Source: Udeniomyces pyricola (taxonomy: Eukaryota > Basidiomycota > Tremellomycetes > Cystofilobasidiales > Mrakiaceae). Taken from it: DNA of 64,000 nucleotides. The DNA is taken from the NCBI GenBank assembly GCA_039545295.1, contig BCIK01000010.1, positions 513,155 through 577,154 on the forward strand, in the 5' to 3' direction. Shown here piece by piece: positions 13,401-25,100 of this stretch. The position numbers and the translations under genes were made by a program. The first letter of the stretch is position 1, and each line of letters begins with the position of its first letter. The notes below the pieces were generated by a model. The model ran no database searches and was not told the DNA's origin. It saw nothing but the letters and a program-made list of their open reading frames with translations.

Positions 13401-16050
13401 GGTCATCTTTGGCACAATTTCAAGGTTAGCCAGGTGTAATCCTATCGGAATCTTCCTCCTCACAGGCATATCACAATGGATTGCTTGTTCTCAATGGACA
13501 CCTACTCACTTACAGCTTGATGTTTCTCGACGACGCTCTGATTTCGGTTTGCCAGGATGTGTTGCCCCCTCGGACTATATCACGAGAAGCTCCCCGGCAA
13601 GAACATCTCGGCTAGGGAGAAAAGGAAAAAGGAGATCCTCAATGCTCCTGCCGATGACATTGAGCGGATCGAGCGACAAAAGTACGACTACCGTTTTCCG
13701 TCACCGATCGCATGTGATGCAGATATCTCTCTGTTCAGCTATAACTAATTTGCCCGATCATCTCATGTCCTCGATAGCTTGCTCTACTACATGGTCATGA
13801 TCGACTCGATCGGCTCTGTCACAACTGGTTGGCCTGCTGCTTTTGCCATCAACAATATCGTGCGCCATTTGCCTTGCAATATTCCTGATTCCTTACCATA
13901 TACGGCTATGAGTTTTCGTTATTGACTTGCTTCGAATGTTCATCTGGTCCTGACAGACGCAAGGCCTTCCGGTCTCAGTTGCCTCGTTCCCAGCCGATGT
14001 ATGTCTCGACTTTTTCGTGTCGGGATCACCTTTCCCTTATCGTGCTGATTCTTATACTTTTCATGTTCGTCGTTGACATCCCTCCTCTCCTTTTGATAAC
14101 TCACTCGCCTCGTTTTACTCTCTCTTCTCGCTTTCATCCGATTCCAGGTCAAACCACCTGCTTCTTCACAATACGTCACGTCCCCCGATCTGTTTACCTT
14201 CCACCCACCGGAACACAGTGACTCCTTTGCCATCGCCTGCAAAGCCACCCTTCTCGCTCGACGAGTGACCGAGTTTTGTCGTCAGGCTGAAAACGACATG
14301 GCAGTAGGCACCGTTCTTGGCGTCGGCGACAAACGCGATACCAGCCAGTTCAAGGAGATTGACGGGAACCTCTCGCAACTCTTGATGTCGTTCGCCAATC
14401 GAGACCCTATCACTTTTGGAGTTGCCCTTGATGGTCAATCGGTCGATCGTGAGCAGACTTCCATTATTCTGTCTGTCGATCATGAATTTCTCAACCATCT
14501 GGGTATCTCTATATGGCTGCTGCGGCTACTTTGGTGGCGTATAAGAGCGGAGCGAGATACCATGGTTTCTATCTGCGTTGACTGACACGTGATTTACCAT
14601 ACAGGCACTCTACTAGCGGCTTACGGATTCGCTCACACAGCGGTCATTCACCTCCGTTCGTATCTCCTTGCCTCTATATGTATCCATACACAGCTGTTCG
14701 ACATGCTTATCGACCTTGCTTTGGTTGCCTCACGATGCTTGATCTTCTTGACGCCGCAGACGATCGCTTCGTGAACCCATACGATACGGCTGATACTTCA
14801 AATCGGCGCATCAAGGCCTCAATCCAATGGCTGCTTCAATCCATCTACTCGCTTAGTGCGACGAACTACGATGTCTCGCAGGTTCATCCGTGAGTGGTTT
14901 CTCTCAAGCCTGCTCATGCCTATCATCTCTGGGCTCAACTCGGAGGCATATGGCTGATGAAAACGTGCTTATGGGCTTCCTTTCTTACTTCGCTTGCTTT
15001 GCTTGGTGATACAGGGCGGTCACGTTCTGCTGGTTTGTACTTGGTTCCTTGTCAGATGTTGGCGTGTCTTGTGCTTCTCTCAGATACCCATTACTAAACT
15101 GCTCTGTTGCTTCATGCGGTACAGGTTCACGGGCGCTCGTATGCTGCTGCGCTACCTCGAGGTCGCCATGTTCTGTAAAGACGTGCCCCTTCAAAACGCA
15201 ATTCGATCTGAAGTCTCGGTATTCCAGTTTGCATTGATGCAGGTGTGTATCACGTATCCCTATCTGGTACTAGGATTGCTAGTCTTCAAGTTTCAGCCAG
15301 CTGATGCTATGGATCTTTCTCTAGTTTGGGCGACGAATGCCCATTGGTGTCCGACAGGCTGCCATGCTGGTACGTATCCGATCCGCTTCGCCTGTTCATT
15401 TCAGTCGTGTGTGTGAGGAATTCGGCTGACCATCCTCTCTTCTTTCTCCTTTCTATCTTGCTCCACTGTAGGAGACGCTTCTTGCCAACGTGAGCGGCGA
15501 CGGCGACCCTACTCCCAAGAATGACCTAGGTGGTTGTGGCATGGAAGTTGCTCGTCGAATGGCCTTGCCTTTTACGAATCAGCAAACAACGCAACAAGAT
15601 TCACCCGACACCTCGGATCTCTCGCCGACTGAGGCTTCCGCCTCATCGTTCAACTTTTCGGCCTCAATCTCAGGCATCAACTCTTCGACAACGGCGACGA
15701 CGTCGTCATCCAACTCGACCGCCAACACGACTAGCTCGGGCCTGGCAGCTCCATCTCTCTCACCTATGACTTGGTTCAACTTTGACGTTGACGACTCGGG
15801 CTCGGCAACGTCACCTTCGAACCCAACGACAAGGCTCGGTACGGCTGGCGGAAGTAGTAACACGAGTCTCGGTTCGCTTCATTCATCCCCTTTGGCGTTT
15901 GAGGCGCATCAGGCTAGTCGAGTGCCTCCGCCTCATCGATCATGTGAGGATATGATGACGAGGGAGTTTGAGGCTGCTGGTGCGTTTGGGTGTCAGGAAG
16001 ATGGGAGCGGAGATGAGCATACAGGCAACAAGAGGAAGCTGAGCGGTTGA
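10411..16050 (+). CDS. Zn(II)2Cys6 fungal transcription factor
   Basis: Nuclear DNA-binding regulator of the fungal binuclear-cluster class. Exon 1 starts MPSNPPPPPAFIP and ends NQACLT. A second exon at about 10834-10911 encodes CRKRKLRCDAARPTCATC, giving Cys 1-5 of the cluster. Cys 6 lies in a third exon (ERPICEYED), 22 residues after Cys 5, which is far longer than the usual 6-8. That exon runs to about 12450 and is a long disordered Ser/Pro region with a leucine-rich segment (SDLLRSRVQELEAMLGQA) that may dimerise. The fungal-specific middle-homology domain begins WPPHLPTPGMMEHIIDVFF and continues LLHALCAVTARFLGI, WARLYINDSFPYAADWYSIVQ and SYVLIVTYFHQHARW over many short exons. The C-terminus is Ser/Thr-rich and ends KRKLSG. 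Target genes are unknown. Internal exon borders from 12.4 to 15.5 kb are approximate. Confidence 0.85.
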
Positions 16051-17081
16051 AGGGAGCAGGAGTTTTTTTTCTTCTTCTTCTTCTCTTCCTTCTTGCTGAA
16101 TGGGGGCCAAAGGGGAGGGAGTGTTGGTTGGAGAGTGTGATCTGTTCTCTTTTGGGATTCTTTCTTCCTTAATTACTGCTTGGTTCATGTGTGTGTGTGG
16201 GTGTGCGTTACCCTCGGATGATCTATCTCGAAACCTTTTTGCTTCCATCATTAGTTTCTCAATCTTGTCCGGCTATAAGTTTCTGTTTCTGTCTTGATCT
16301 TTTGACCTCTATTTTGATCGTCATCCGAATCCCTGCTGTCTTCGTTTGGTACTCCTTTCTTTTTTTTCTTCTTTCCTTTTCCTTCCTCTTTCCATTGAAC
16401 GAGCGAAGATGCGAGCGTATTCTACTGTTACTTGCATATATAGCGCGCCTCCGCGCTCTGCAAGTGGCCGACGTTATTTGATGACATGTTTTTGGCTTTA
16501 GTTGTTGAGTTGTTGAATATTTGCCGGTCGATCTTCTTGATTGATTTGATGTCGGTCGGAGAAATATCGTGGACTATAAATGCTATTGGTCTGAGTGTGG
16601 CAGATGAAGGGAACATAGGTCATGAGGTGTACTGTGTATATATATATATGAGCATATGTATGTATGTTGAACGATGATCGATGAAACGATATGAGGGATT
16701 TCTAATGGTCAAAGAGGACGAGGACGCGTCGGTTTCTTTCGCTCTCTCGTTCTCTGTCCGTTGAGTTGGTTGCTTCACCTCAATATCAATCTCATAGAAT
16801 AGAGTGCTTGCCCCCTTCCAACCCAAACCCTACCCGACCTCCTCACCCACCCTTGGATGTCCAAGATCCCTATCCCTTCCTCCCACACCATGTTCGTCGC
16901 TGCTTTCTCTTGGTCTTCGTGTCTTTACCACCCTATCACTCTTCCAACCCACCCACCAACCAACCATCCATCGATCACAGTCTTCGTTCATTTCGGCACC
17001 CAACCCAAAAAGCACATCATCCACACCCAGCCTAGTCTGCCCACCTATCCATCCGCTTCCTCCGTTTCTTCTCACTATACC
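16051..17081. other. intergenic region
   Basis: AT-rich 3' flank of the transcription-factor gene followed by a CT-rich leader for the next gene. A short TA repeat sits at 16637-16650. No gene was recognised. Confidence 0.4.
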
Positions 17082-17783
17082 ATGCTCTCCAAACACCCAG
17101 CGATAGTTACCTCATCCCAAACAGCTCCCCCTTCTCAGGGCGATCCCCTCCCATCTCGAGGGATCGAAGCGTGTTCTCGAGGAATCTACTACCGCGTTGA
17201 GGAGTAGTCTCTTGCCCCCTCCCCTCGCTTCCCTGTCGCTTTGTTGTCCTTTCGCCTCGTGATACTAGACCTCCTCCCCTTCTCAACACGTCATCGAGGC
17301 CCACATGCTTCAGCTCTAGATCCATCGCATTCCACTTCCGGTCGTACAACAGATCAAGTTTCCTGACTGACACGCCCCCCTTTCACTTCCGATTGATCTC
17401 CTTTGCCTTTTCGTGTCGGTTTCGACAGGTCATCATTCTCCAACTCTGGTCGAGCCGAATCCCCCATCTCCTCCCCTGCCCCTGGAGGAAGCACTCGATT
17501 GAAGCAGTCCAAGAGGGACGAGGTTAGTCTATCTGTCTTTTTTTTCTCTCTCTTCTCCTGTTCCAGGCTGAGAGAGAGATTATGGAGCGTGGCCGATGTG
17601 GTAAAGTCGCGATAAGGGGTAGGCGAGGTCAATCTAGGGGGAAACAAAGAGACGAGGCTAGCTGGTAGGATTGGGGGATTGATCAGGCGCTTGTTCGTCT
17701 GCTAGGTTACGGCTCGAGATGAGGAGCATCTTCAGAACGTCGGGATCAACCATCTCGACGGTACTGGTCAACTAGGAGCCTAA
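17082..17783 (+). CDS. small hypothetical protein, three exons
   Basis: Not recognised. Three open segments join with matching phases. Exon 1 runs from ATG 17082 (MLSKHPAIVTSSQTAPP) to a donor GTAGTC near 17204, just before an in-frame TAG. Exon 2 begins after TTTCGACAG near 17430 and reads SSFSNSGRAESPISSPAPGG, ending KQSKRDE before GTTAGT. Exon 3 follows GCTAG near 17705 and reads VTARDEEHLQNVGINHLDG, stopping at TAA 17781-17783. The product would be about 97 residues with no signal peptide or membrane segment. The first donor is weak. The alternative is a chance chain in the long leader of the CBS/PB1 gene. Confidence 0.4.
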
Positions 17784-18090
17784 GCCGGAGTTGATGGTGC
17801 CCTATTTTGGGAGAGCGATGCAAGAGGAGAGCATACACTCCCCTTTTATTACGTATCCTCTCCTATTCTTCGTTTCTTTTACCTTTGCTTGCTCGCCCCC
17901 CCCCCTCCCCCCCTCCCCTTGCTTCGTGTCTTGTTGTCTTCTATCCTCTTGCCTCGCCTCCGTTACCGTCAGACACACCTTCTGAATCAAACGTCTCACT
18001 CAGCTCTCTTCTTCTGCTACCTCTCCCTCCCTCGCCACGTCTGGCACGCACTCCCTTCCAACACCCATCTCTACGGCCGCCTCTTCGCCC
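17784..18090. other. CT-rich leader of the CBS/PB1 gene
   Basis: About 300 bases dominated by C and T, with a C-rich run at 17897-17920, directly before the start codon at 18091. This is typical of a fungal promoter and leader. No coding segment was seen. Confidence 0.4.
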
Positions 18091-21000
18091 ATGCTCGACT
18101 CCCCCTCTTACTTTCCTCCTTTGTCCCCCGCGGAATCCCTCAAATCTCCCACGCCCCCTTCCACTTCCATCACAACTTCGGTCTCGACCGATCCCAATAC
18201 GACCCATGTACCGTTTCCAATGACGGCGTCCGATCCTCCCTCCTCGGCCATGCTCAAACGTCGCTCAACTTCGGACAACTACAAACGCAACTCGACCCAA
18301 TCTCTCACCTCCCCTTCGACCGATGATGTGTCTACCCACACGACCGATGGTCGTAAACGTTACCGTTCGACCCTCTCCCGCTCGCATTCGGAAATCACAC
18401 CTCTCCCTGAACCGAAATCGAAATCCCTCACCGGTCGTTTCCAGGCAATCCGCAAGAAGATTGAGAACGAGCTCTCGAGGAAGCGAACCATCCCTTCGTC
18501 TCAATCGAACCAAAGCTCGGGTGGCTTCGGTAGCAGTGGAAGGGGAAGCAGGCAAGGAGGTGGTAGCAAATCGGCCGCTAAGAAGGGAACCGTCGCTGGT
18601 CTCAAGCCGAGCCCGGCGTTGACGGTCCCGGAGAGCATGAGCGTGGCCGATGCCAGTCAGCTTTGTGCTGCCAAGAGGAGCGATTGTGTTCTCGTCGTCG
18701 ACCACGAAGAAGGACTCAGTGGGATTTTTACCGCCAAGGACCTTGCCTTTAGGGTGAGTCATGTCTCGCTCAGAAAACAGGGCCGGAGCGAGGGAGAAAG
18801 TGGGGGCTAAGGCATGGGAATGATTTATTTATTTTTGCGCTAAACGTGTTTTCTTCTCATTTTCGATCCTTGTTTTTGTTTTTCGTTTCTTTGTACACTA
18901 TGGAATCAACATAGGTCACGGCCGAGTCCCTCGACCCTCGAAACACGCCTGTCTCGGCCATCATGACCCGAAACCCAATGGTCACTCGGGACACCACATC
19001 GGCCACCGAGGCGCTCCAGCTCATGGTCTCGCGAGGTTTCCGACATCTCGTTCGTTTTCCATGTATCTTGGTTACCTATTGTCAAAATACAGAAGCATGA
19101 TGGCAGCCTTTTCATACTTAAACCCTGACTTGTTTTTTTTCTTCTTCTTCTATTCTTATTCACCCTTTCTCATCCCGATTCTCTTATCTTCACATAGCCT
19201 GTTTGCAACGAAGAGGGAGACGTCGTTGGTCTCCTTGACATCACCAAAGTCTTCCACGAAGCACTCGCCAAGGTCGAACGAGGATCGTCGGCCTCTGCTC
19301 AACTTTCCGCTGCCCTCGCCGGGGTTCAATCCGAGCTTGGGCCGGGTCTCGCCTCGAACCCTCAAGCGGCAGCCATGTTGGCCTATGTCGATTCGCTCCG
19401 CGACAAGATGGCGCTCCCAGATCTCACAACCGTTCTCGATCCGAGTAAGCCCGCAGCGACCGTTGGGCCGAGGACGAGCGTCAAGGAAGCTGCGATGCTC
19501 ATGAAGGAGAGGAGGACGACGGCCGTTTGCGTCATGGATATCGTTGGAGGTCAATCCAAGATTGTCGGTATCTTTACGTCCAAGGATGTCGTTCTTCGAG
19601 TCATTGCCGCTGGACTCGATAGTCAGAGGTGTAGCGTCGTGAGAGTCATGACCCCTCATCCCGATACGGCCCCGCCCTCGATGTTTGTTCAGGATGCGCT
19701 TAAGAAGATGCATGGTCAGTTTGGGGGCTTGCTTGTCTATAAATACGTTTTGGTATCAAACACATTTGGTTGATGACGAATACGGATATGCCTAACATAA
19801 TCGCATCGGGCCCCTTATCCTTTGTTTTGTTTTGTTTTGTTTTGTTTTGTTTTGTTTTGTTTTGTTTTGTTTGTTCTATAGTCGGACACTACCTCAACTT
19901 GCCTGTCGTCGAATCGGATGGTCGATTGGTTGGCATCGTCGATGTCCTCAAGTTGACTTATGCGACCCTGGAGCAGGTAAAGCAGCCCTTCTTCTCTGTA
20001 CTTTTTTTTTCTCTCAAAGACACGTGCTCATCATGAGTAATTCCCCCCTCCCCCCGCCACCTCTTCTCTTCTACTCTCCTTTCCTGTATCTTCTTCACGT
20101 TGGTTGCATTCAGATCGGAAACATGCACGGCAACGCCGAAGGTTCCGACGTCGGTTCCAACAACGGTCCGATGTGGGGCAAGTTCTTTGACTCTCTCCAA
20201 CAAGGCGATGATGACGATGCTCGATCTGCTACTTCTGGCTCTCACGCACCGGCTTCTTCCTCTGGTCCGCTCCGAACGCCCTCGCGACCGAACCAAATGC
20301 GAGCCGACTCGTCTTACATGAACCCGGCTTCACCTGATATTGCCCCTGGCGATTCCGCTTCGGCCGTCGGCGCAGCGGACGAAACGAACAGCGACGTCGG
20401 CGGAGGAGGTCCTACCTACAAGCGAAGTGGACTCGCGACGAGTGAAGCCGCCAAGAACGTCCTCGCCGATGACGGCACGTACGTCTTCAAGTTCAAGACG
20501 CCGTCCGGTCGAACCCATCGGTTCCAAGCGCGAAACGACATGCTCGATAACCTTCGGGAAATTGTCATTGGCAAGCTCGCGACGGATCCGTTCTTCACCG
20601 AGGAGTCTGCGGAAACGAACCCGACGACGGAGGAAGAGGCGGCGAAGCCGGATCCAGCCGATTTCACCTTGTCTTACACTGACGATGATGGCGATCTCAT
20701 TCACATGACTTCGGATGGAGACGTCATTGATGCCGTCAAGGTCGCTCGAGCCCAAAAGTCGGATCGGGTCGTCCTCTACCTCTCGGGAGGCAAGGTCTGG
20801 GAGGATGCTATTAAAGCCAAAGAAGCCCAGGTGACGCCGCCCCCTCCTGCTCCTGCTCCTGTCGCGCCGGCTGTCATTCCGGCTCCTGCTACCATCCCTT
20901 CCCCTCCTCCTGCTGCTCCGATATCTCCTCCTAAGCCAGCTACGAGCCTCCCGTCGCTTGAGGAAGAGTCCGAGACTCCAGTGGATCCTCCTACCACCAC

Positions 21001-21292
21001 CACCGTACCCTCATCTGCTTCTCCAGCAATAACCGAAAAGGCTCCTCTTGCTGCTGCTGCGTCGTCATCATCAGCTACACCTTCTCCCGCTGATGAACCT
21101 ACTCTCGCCTCTCCCGTCGCCCCAACCAAGGTTCACGTATCTCCTTCAGCCCTCGCTGCCGCTAACCACCACGCCGCGACGACGGAGACGTCGATCGCGG
21201 GGATTCCAAAGGATTTGTTGCTCCCGGCGAGTATTGGGTTCTTGGGCGTCGCCGTTCTGGCCGTCTTTGCCCTCACGAGAGGAAGCAAGTAG
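18091..21292 (+). CDS. CBS-domain and PB1-domain protein with C-terminal membrane anchor
   Basis: A conserved fungal architecture; the fission yeast protein Mug70 has the same CBS plus PB1 make-up. Exon 1 (18091 to about 18751) opens with a Ser/Thr/Pro-rich, probably phosphorylated region and a basic stretch (RKKIENELSRKR). It then enters CBS motifs (SDCVLVVDHEEGLSGIFTAK). Later exons give AIMTRNPMVTRDTT, PVCNEEGDVVGLLDITKVFH, TTAVCVMD with IVGIFTSKDVVLRVIA, and LNLPVVESDGRLVGIVDVLK, making four CBS motifs, that is two Bateman modules. These usually sense adenine nucleotides. The last exon carries a PB1-like domain (YVFKFKTPSGRTHRFQA to LSYTDDDGDLIHMTSDGDV), a Pro/Ala-rich linker and a single hydrophobic segment (LLLPASIGFLGVAVLAVFAL) just before the stop, so a tail-anchored topology is likely. 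Confidence 0.85.
19820..19873 (+). repeat. (TTTTG)n before a CBS/PB1 splice acceptor
   Basis: About ten TTTTG units run directly into TTCTATAG, the acceptor of the exon that starts at 19882 (GHYLNLPVVES). The same arrangement is seen in a PNKP intron on the opposite strand. Confidence 0.85.
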
Positions 21293-22169
21293 TGAACATC
21301 TTGCTTGCTTGAGGGGGGAGTTGTGCTTCTTCTCTCCTTTATCATGCCCACTTGTTTTCCGTCTTTCTCAAGTCCTTCCCTTTTTAGTATAAGCGCACCC
21401 TCTCACCTTTCCTTCCCCCTTGCCCTTCACCCTTTCTTATTATTTTCCTTCCAATGAACTCCTAGTGTTCCTTTCAAAACCTTGTTCTATCACAGCACCA
21501 CCACCCCCCATATCTACCCCTGCTTGCTCGCTTACTTACGTTCTTTCCTTCTTTCTCGATTCATATCAAAGACTCCCTTCAGCCTTTTTCTCCTCCTCTA
21601 TATCCCTCCACTCCTTTCTTTGGACTTATGTCCATTTCTCAAAAAAAAAAAAGAGACCAAACCCTATTCCTTTTCCAGCTTATCTATTTTATTTGTCTGT
21701 CTTGGCTTACCCCTCAGTCTCGCCCCTTGAAAAAGAAAAAAAAAAGAGAAAAAAGAAAAAAAGAGCCTCAAACCAAACCAAAACATATCGGATTGATCAG
21801 ATCATCAAAAATTCCCTTCAATAGACCCCCCGATCCGATGATCATGACCTAACACCTCGATGGTTGATTCTCCCATCAGATGGGTTGGCCAAGGGGTGAG
21901 TTGACATTCCAACGGGGGATCGGTCCGACCTCTTTTTTTTTTTTTTTTTCAAACCTTTGATTGGCACGCAACGAACGATCGCGATCATGCCATGAGCTAA
22001 CCGGCCGCGGAGGGCGCAACGTTTCCATCGTCATCACTCATACTGATCCAGTGACGCTGCCTCTACGCGGACGAGTTATACTACCCCGCCTTCTCTATCT
22101 CTCCCGCTACTGATACTACCTCTTCTTCTTCTTCCTTCTTCCGCTGTAAATTCATGGTATCTATTACTA
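21293..22169. other. convergent 3' region
   Basis: Lies between the 3' ends of the CBS/PB1 gene (plus) and the kinase gene (minus). It is CT-rich with A-tracts at 21641-21651 and 21737-21765 and a T-tract at 21932-21950. No gene was seen. Confidence 0.4.
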
Positions 22170-25100
22170 CTAACCCCCAATCCGTCTCCTCGGAAGGTCT
22201 CTTCCTTCTTCTTCTTCGTCGTCTTCGTCGTCTTCTTCTTCTTCTTCTTCCTCCTCTTCTTCTTCTAAACCTTCGCCTCCAATCCCATCATCATCTTCTT
22301 CCTCCTCGACCTTTTCTTCTTCTTGTTCTTCTTCTTGTTCTTCTTCATCCTCATCCTCCTCCTCCTCCGCTCTATCTTCTTCGATCCCCTCCTGATCGGC
22401 TCTCCCATCCTCATCTTCATTCCTAAACAACTCTCTCCTTTGCCCCTTGATCCCCCCTCCCCCTCCCTCTACCTCTTCCTCCTCCTCTCCCCCTCCCATC
22501 ATCCCCTCCTTCTCACTCCCCGTCACCCCTCCTCCTCCTCCAACCATCCCTTCACTCCACCCTAAAACCTCCTTCATCCCCACCTCGACGACTTCCAACC
22601 ACCTCCCCAACTCCCCAACCGTCCTCTCCAATTCACTCTGGACCGTCGTCGTCGTCGTCGCCGCTATCGTTCGCTCTACACCACCACCACCAACATCATC
22701 ATCATCCCCTCCTCCTCTCCCCGATCCACCTCCACCTAGACCTGGACCCAAGCCTCCATTCGCACTCCCTCCCATTCCCAACGAAGAAGGCGGTGGCGGT
22801 GGCGGCGGAGGCGTGTAGAACCGACTATAATCCAACGGTCGAATCAACATCGCCATCATCATTCCCCCCACCGACTCTCCATTGGCACCCCCTCCTACTT
22901 CTACTCCTGCTGGAACGACCATATCTTGAGCTAGTGGTGGTGGTAGTGGTGGGAAAACCGAGGAAGACGAAGCGAGAAACGGGCCAGATGAGATAATCCC
23001 ACCACACCCACCTGATCCGGCGCGCGGCAGCGGCGGCTGCGGAGGATATTGATAATAACCAGGTTGCGTCGGATAAGCCGTCGACGATAGGTTCGTCGCA
23101 TTCAAAACACGAGAGGTCGTCGTCGTCCCTACTAAGCCTGGATGGTTCCCATGGTGACTCCCCGCGTTCCCGCCGGCCGTCGCTGCTGAGAGTCCCAAGG
23201 AAGGCGAAGGGGAAGTCGTAAAGCGTTCTCCTCCTCCTCCTCCTCCTCGAGTCGCCAAGAGTCTAGAAGTTGATGCCAACGATTGATCGGAAGCGGATGA
23301 ACGAAGGTAACCCGAAGTAGTAGTCGTAGTAGTCGTCGTCATCCCTCCTCCTCGGCCTCCTCCACTGCTACTGCTGCCGCTTCCAAAGGGGCTATGTCGA
23401 CCGTTCGCGGTCGTGTAAGGGTATCCTCCGATAGGTGGGGGTGGAGGAAGAGGTTCGTCATCCGATCCAACACAGGACGGCGCAGAGAACGTCGACGGTG
23501 GCATCATCGTCGCAAACAACGACGACGACGACGATGACGACGGATTCGTCGGGTAACCCGAATGAGAACCTTGACTTAACGGACTCGGACCCATCGTCGT
23601 CGTCGTCGTCGCCAACGAGGACGTTCCCGTAGGCGTCACGGAGCCGCCATGGCCGCCGAAAGCGAACCGACCACCTGTGCTCGCGCTCGGACTTGGAGGT
23701 AAAAGTTCGGGATGACCCAACCCTTCCGTACTCGGCACGGGGGCCAGTTTGAGGACGTCCTTGAGGGAGGATCCGTAGGAAGGTTGATGGCGAAGCAAAG
23801 GTTCGCAAGGAGGGTGGGGATGAGGATGAGGAGAAGGGGAAGTCGTAGTGGTTGTTGTGGTGGTGGAAGAAGGCGAAGGGGAAGGAGCAAGGTGATGAGG
23901 AGATTGGCTCAAGAGGGAACCTGATCGAGAGCGAGAAGTAGGAGGTGGGAAGATGGATGACGAGGATGTCAAAGTTGAATTCGAAATTGGAACCATGCTC
24001 GATGCATTGGAGAAAGATGAAGAGATTAAACCCGTAGCGTTACGTGCCATCCCGGGACGAGAGGCGAAAGCGGATGTTGAAGATGAAGGCAAAGGGGGAG
24101 AAGAAGCGGTCGATTCCATGACGGCAACACTTGCTTGTCGACCGATTGAGGGTCGACGACCGGACGTATCGACTCGCGTTGTTGAGTTGAAAGACGAGGT
24201 AGAAGGGACAGGAGCAATGATAGAGGCCCGATTGATAGCAAAGGACGGTAGCTCGAATGGGAGGGGTGCAGAAGGATGGGTCGACGTCGCAGACGTAGAC
24301 GTACCATGAATCGCATTCGGATTGATGGCAAGGATAGTTTTAGTTGGGGACGAAGATGAAGGCGAGGGAGAACCATGCGTCGGTATCGACGCTCCTTCGA
24401 GCGACGAAAAGGGTTGGTGAGGTGAGCCCGCGCCATGAGGAGACGCGTGACTGGTAGGTCCTAGAGACCTAGCAGAGCTGAACGGGGAGACCGCAGAGGA
24501 CGAGACCGACCTCGAAGTAAACGAAGGGTGAGGTGGAGGAGGTTGCTCTGCCGTGGCTCGTGAGTGACTTCGATTTCTTCTCCCACTTGCGATGGCAACG
24601 TGCGTACCACCGGTGCTACCGTTGCCGCTAAGAGCCCCACCGCTACCACTACCACCACCACCACTTCCATTCGACCCACCACTCTCCAAAGACCAAATCC
24701 CCGTGCTCGGCGTCTTGTCCGTCAACAGCCCTCCAATCACGCTCCCGCCTGGGCCGGCATACTCGTTGGCTCTCGAGATTTCCAGATCGGGTAACCCTTT
24801 CAAGCTTCGAACTTCTCGGTAACTCCCGCTGCTTCCTGTCGAACTGCCACTTCCCCGCTTACTCCCGGGACTGCTTCCCCCGCCCGACGAGGCGAACGGA
24901 AGTCGAGGTGGGTCCAGTACGTCGCCCGAGGTCGGCGACAGAGAGGACTCAGGCGGTGAGCCAATGATGGGATTTGGCTCGGACGAACGTCCGAGAGATT
25001 CGTAAGAAGACGAATCGACCGAGGCAAGATTCCGCGTTCGATGAGGGGCGGCGGCGGACGAGACAAGATGAGATCGGAGTTCTTCGTCCGAATCATCGTC

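Noticed and set aside
19832..21292. One uninterrupted frame from the TTTTG repeat into the PB1 exon
   Set aside because: Its start is in an intron repeat (Cys-Phe-Val-Leu run); the conserved CBS sequence shows the intron and exon at 19882 are real.
23435..24309. Plus-strand frames opposite the kinase tail
   Set aside because: Shadows of Ser/Gly repeats of the minus-strand exon.
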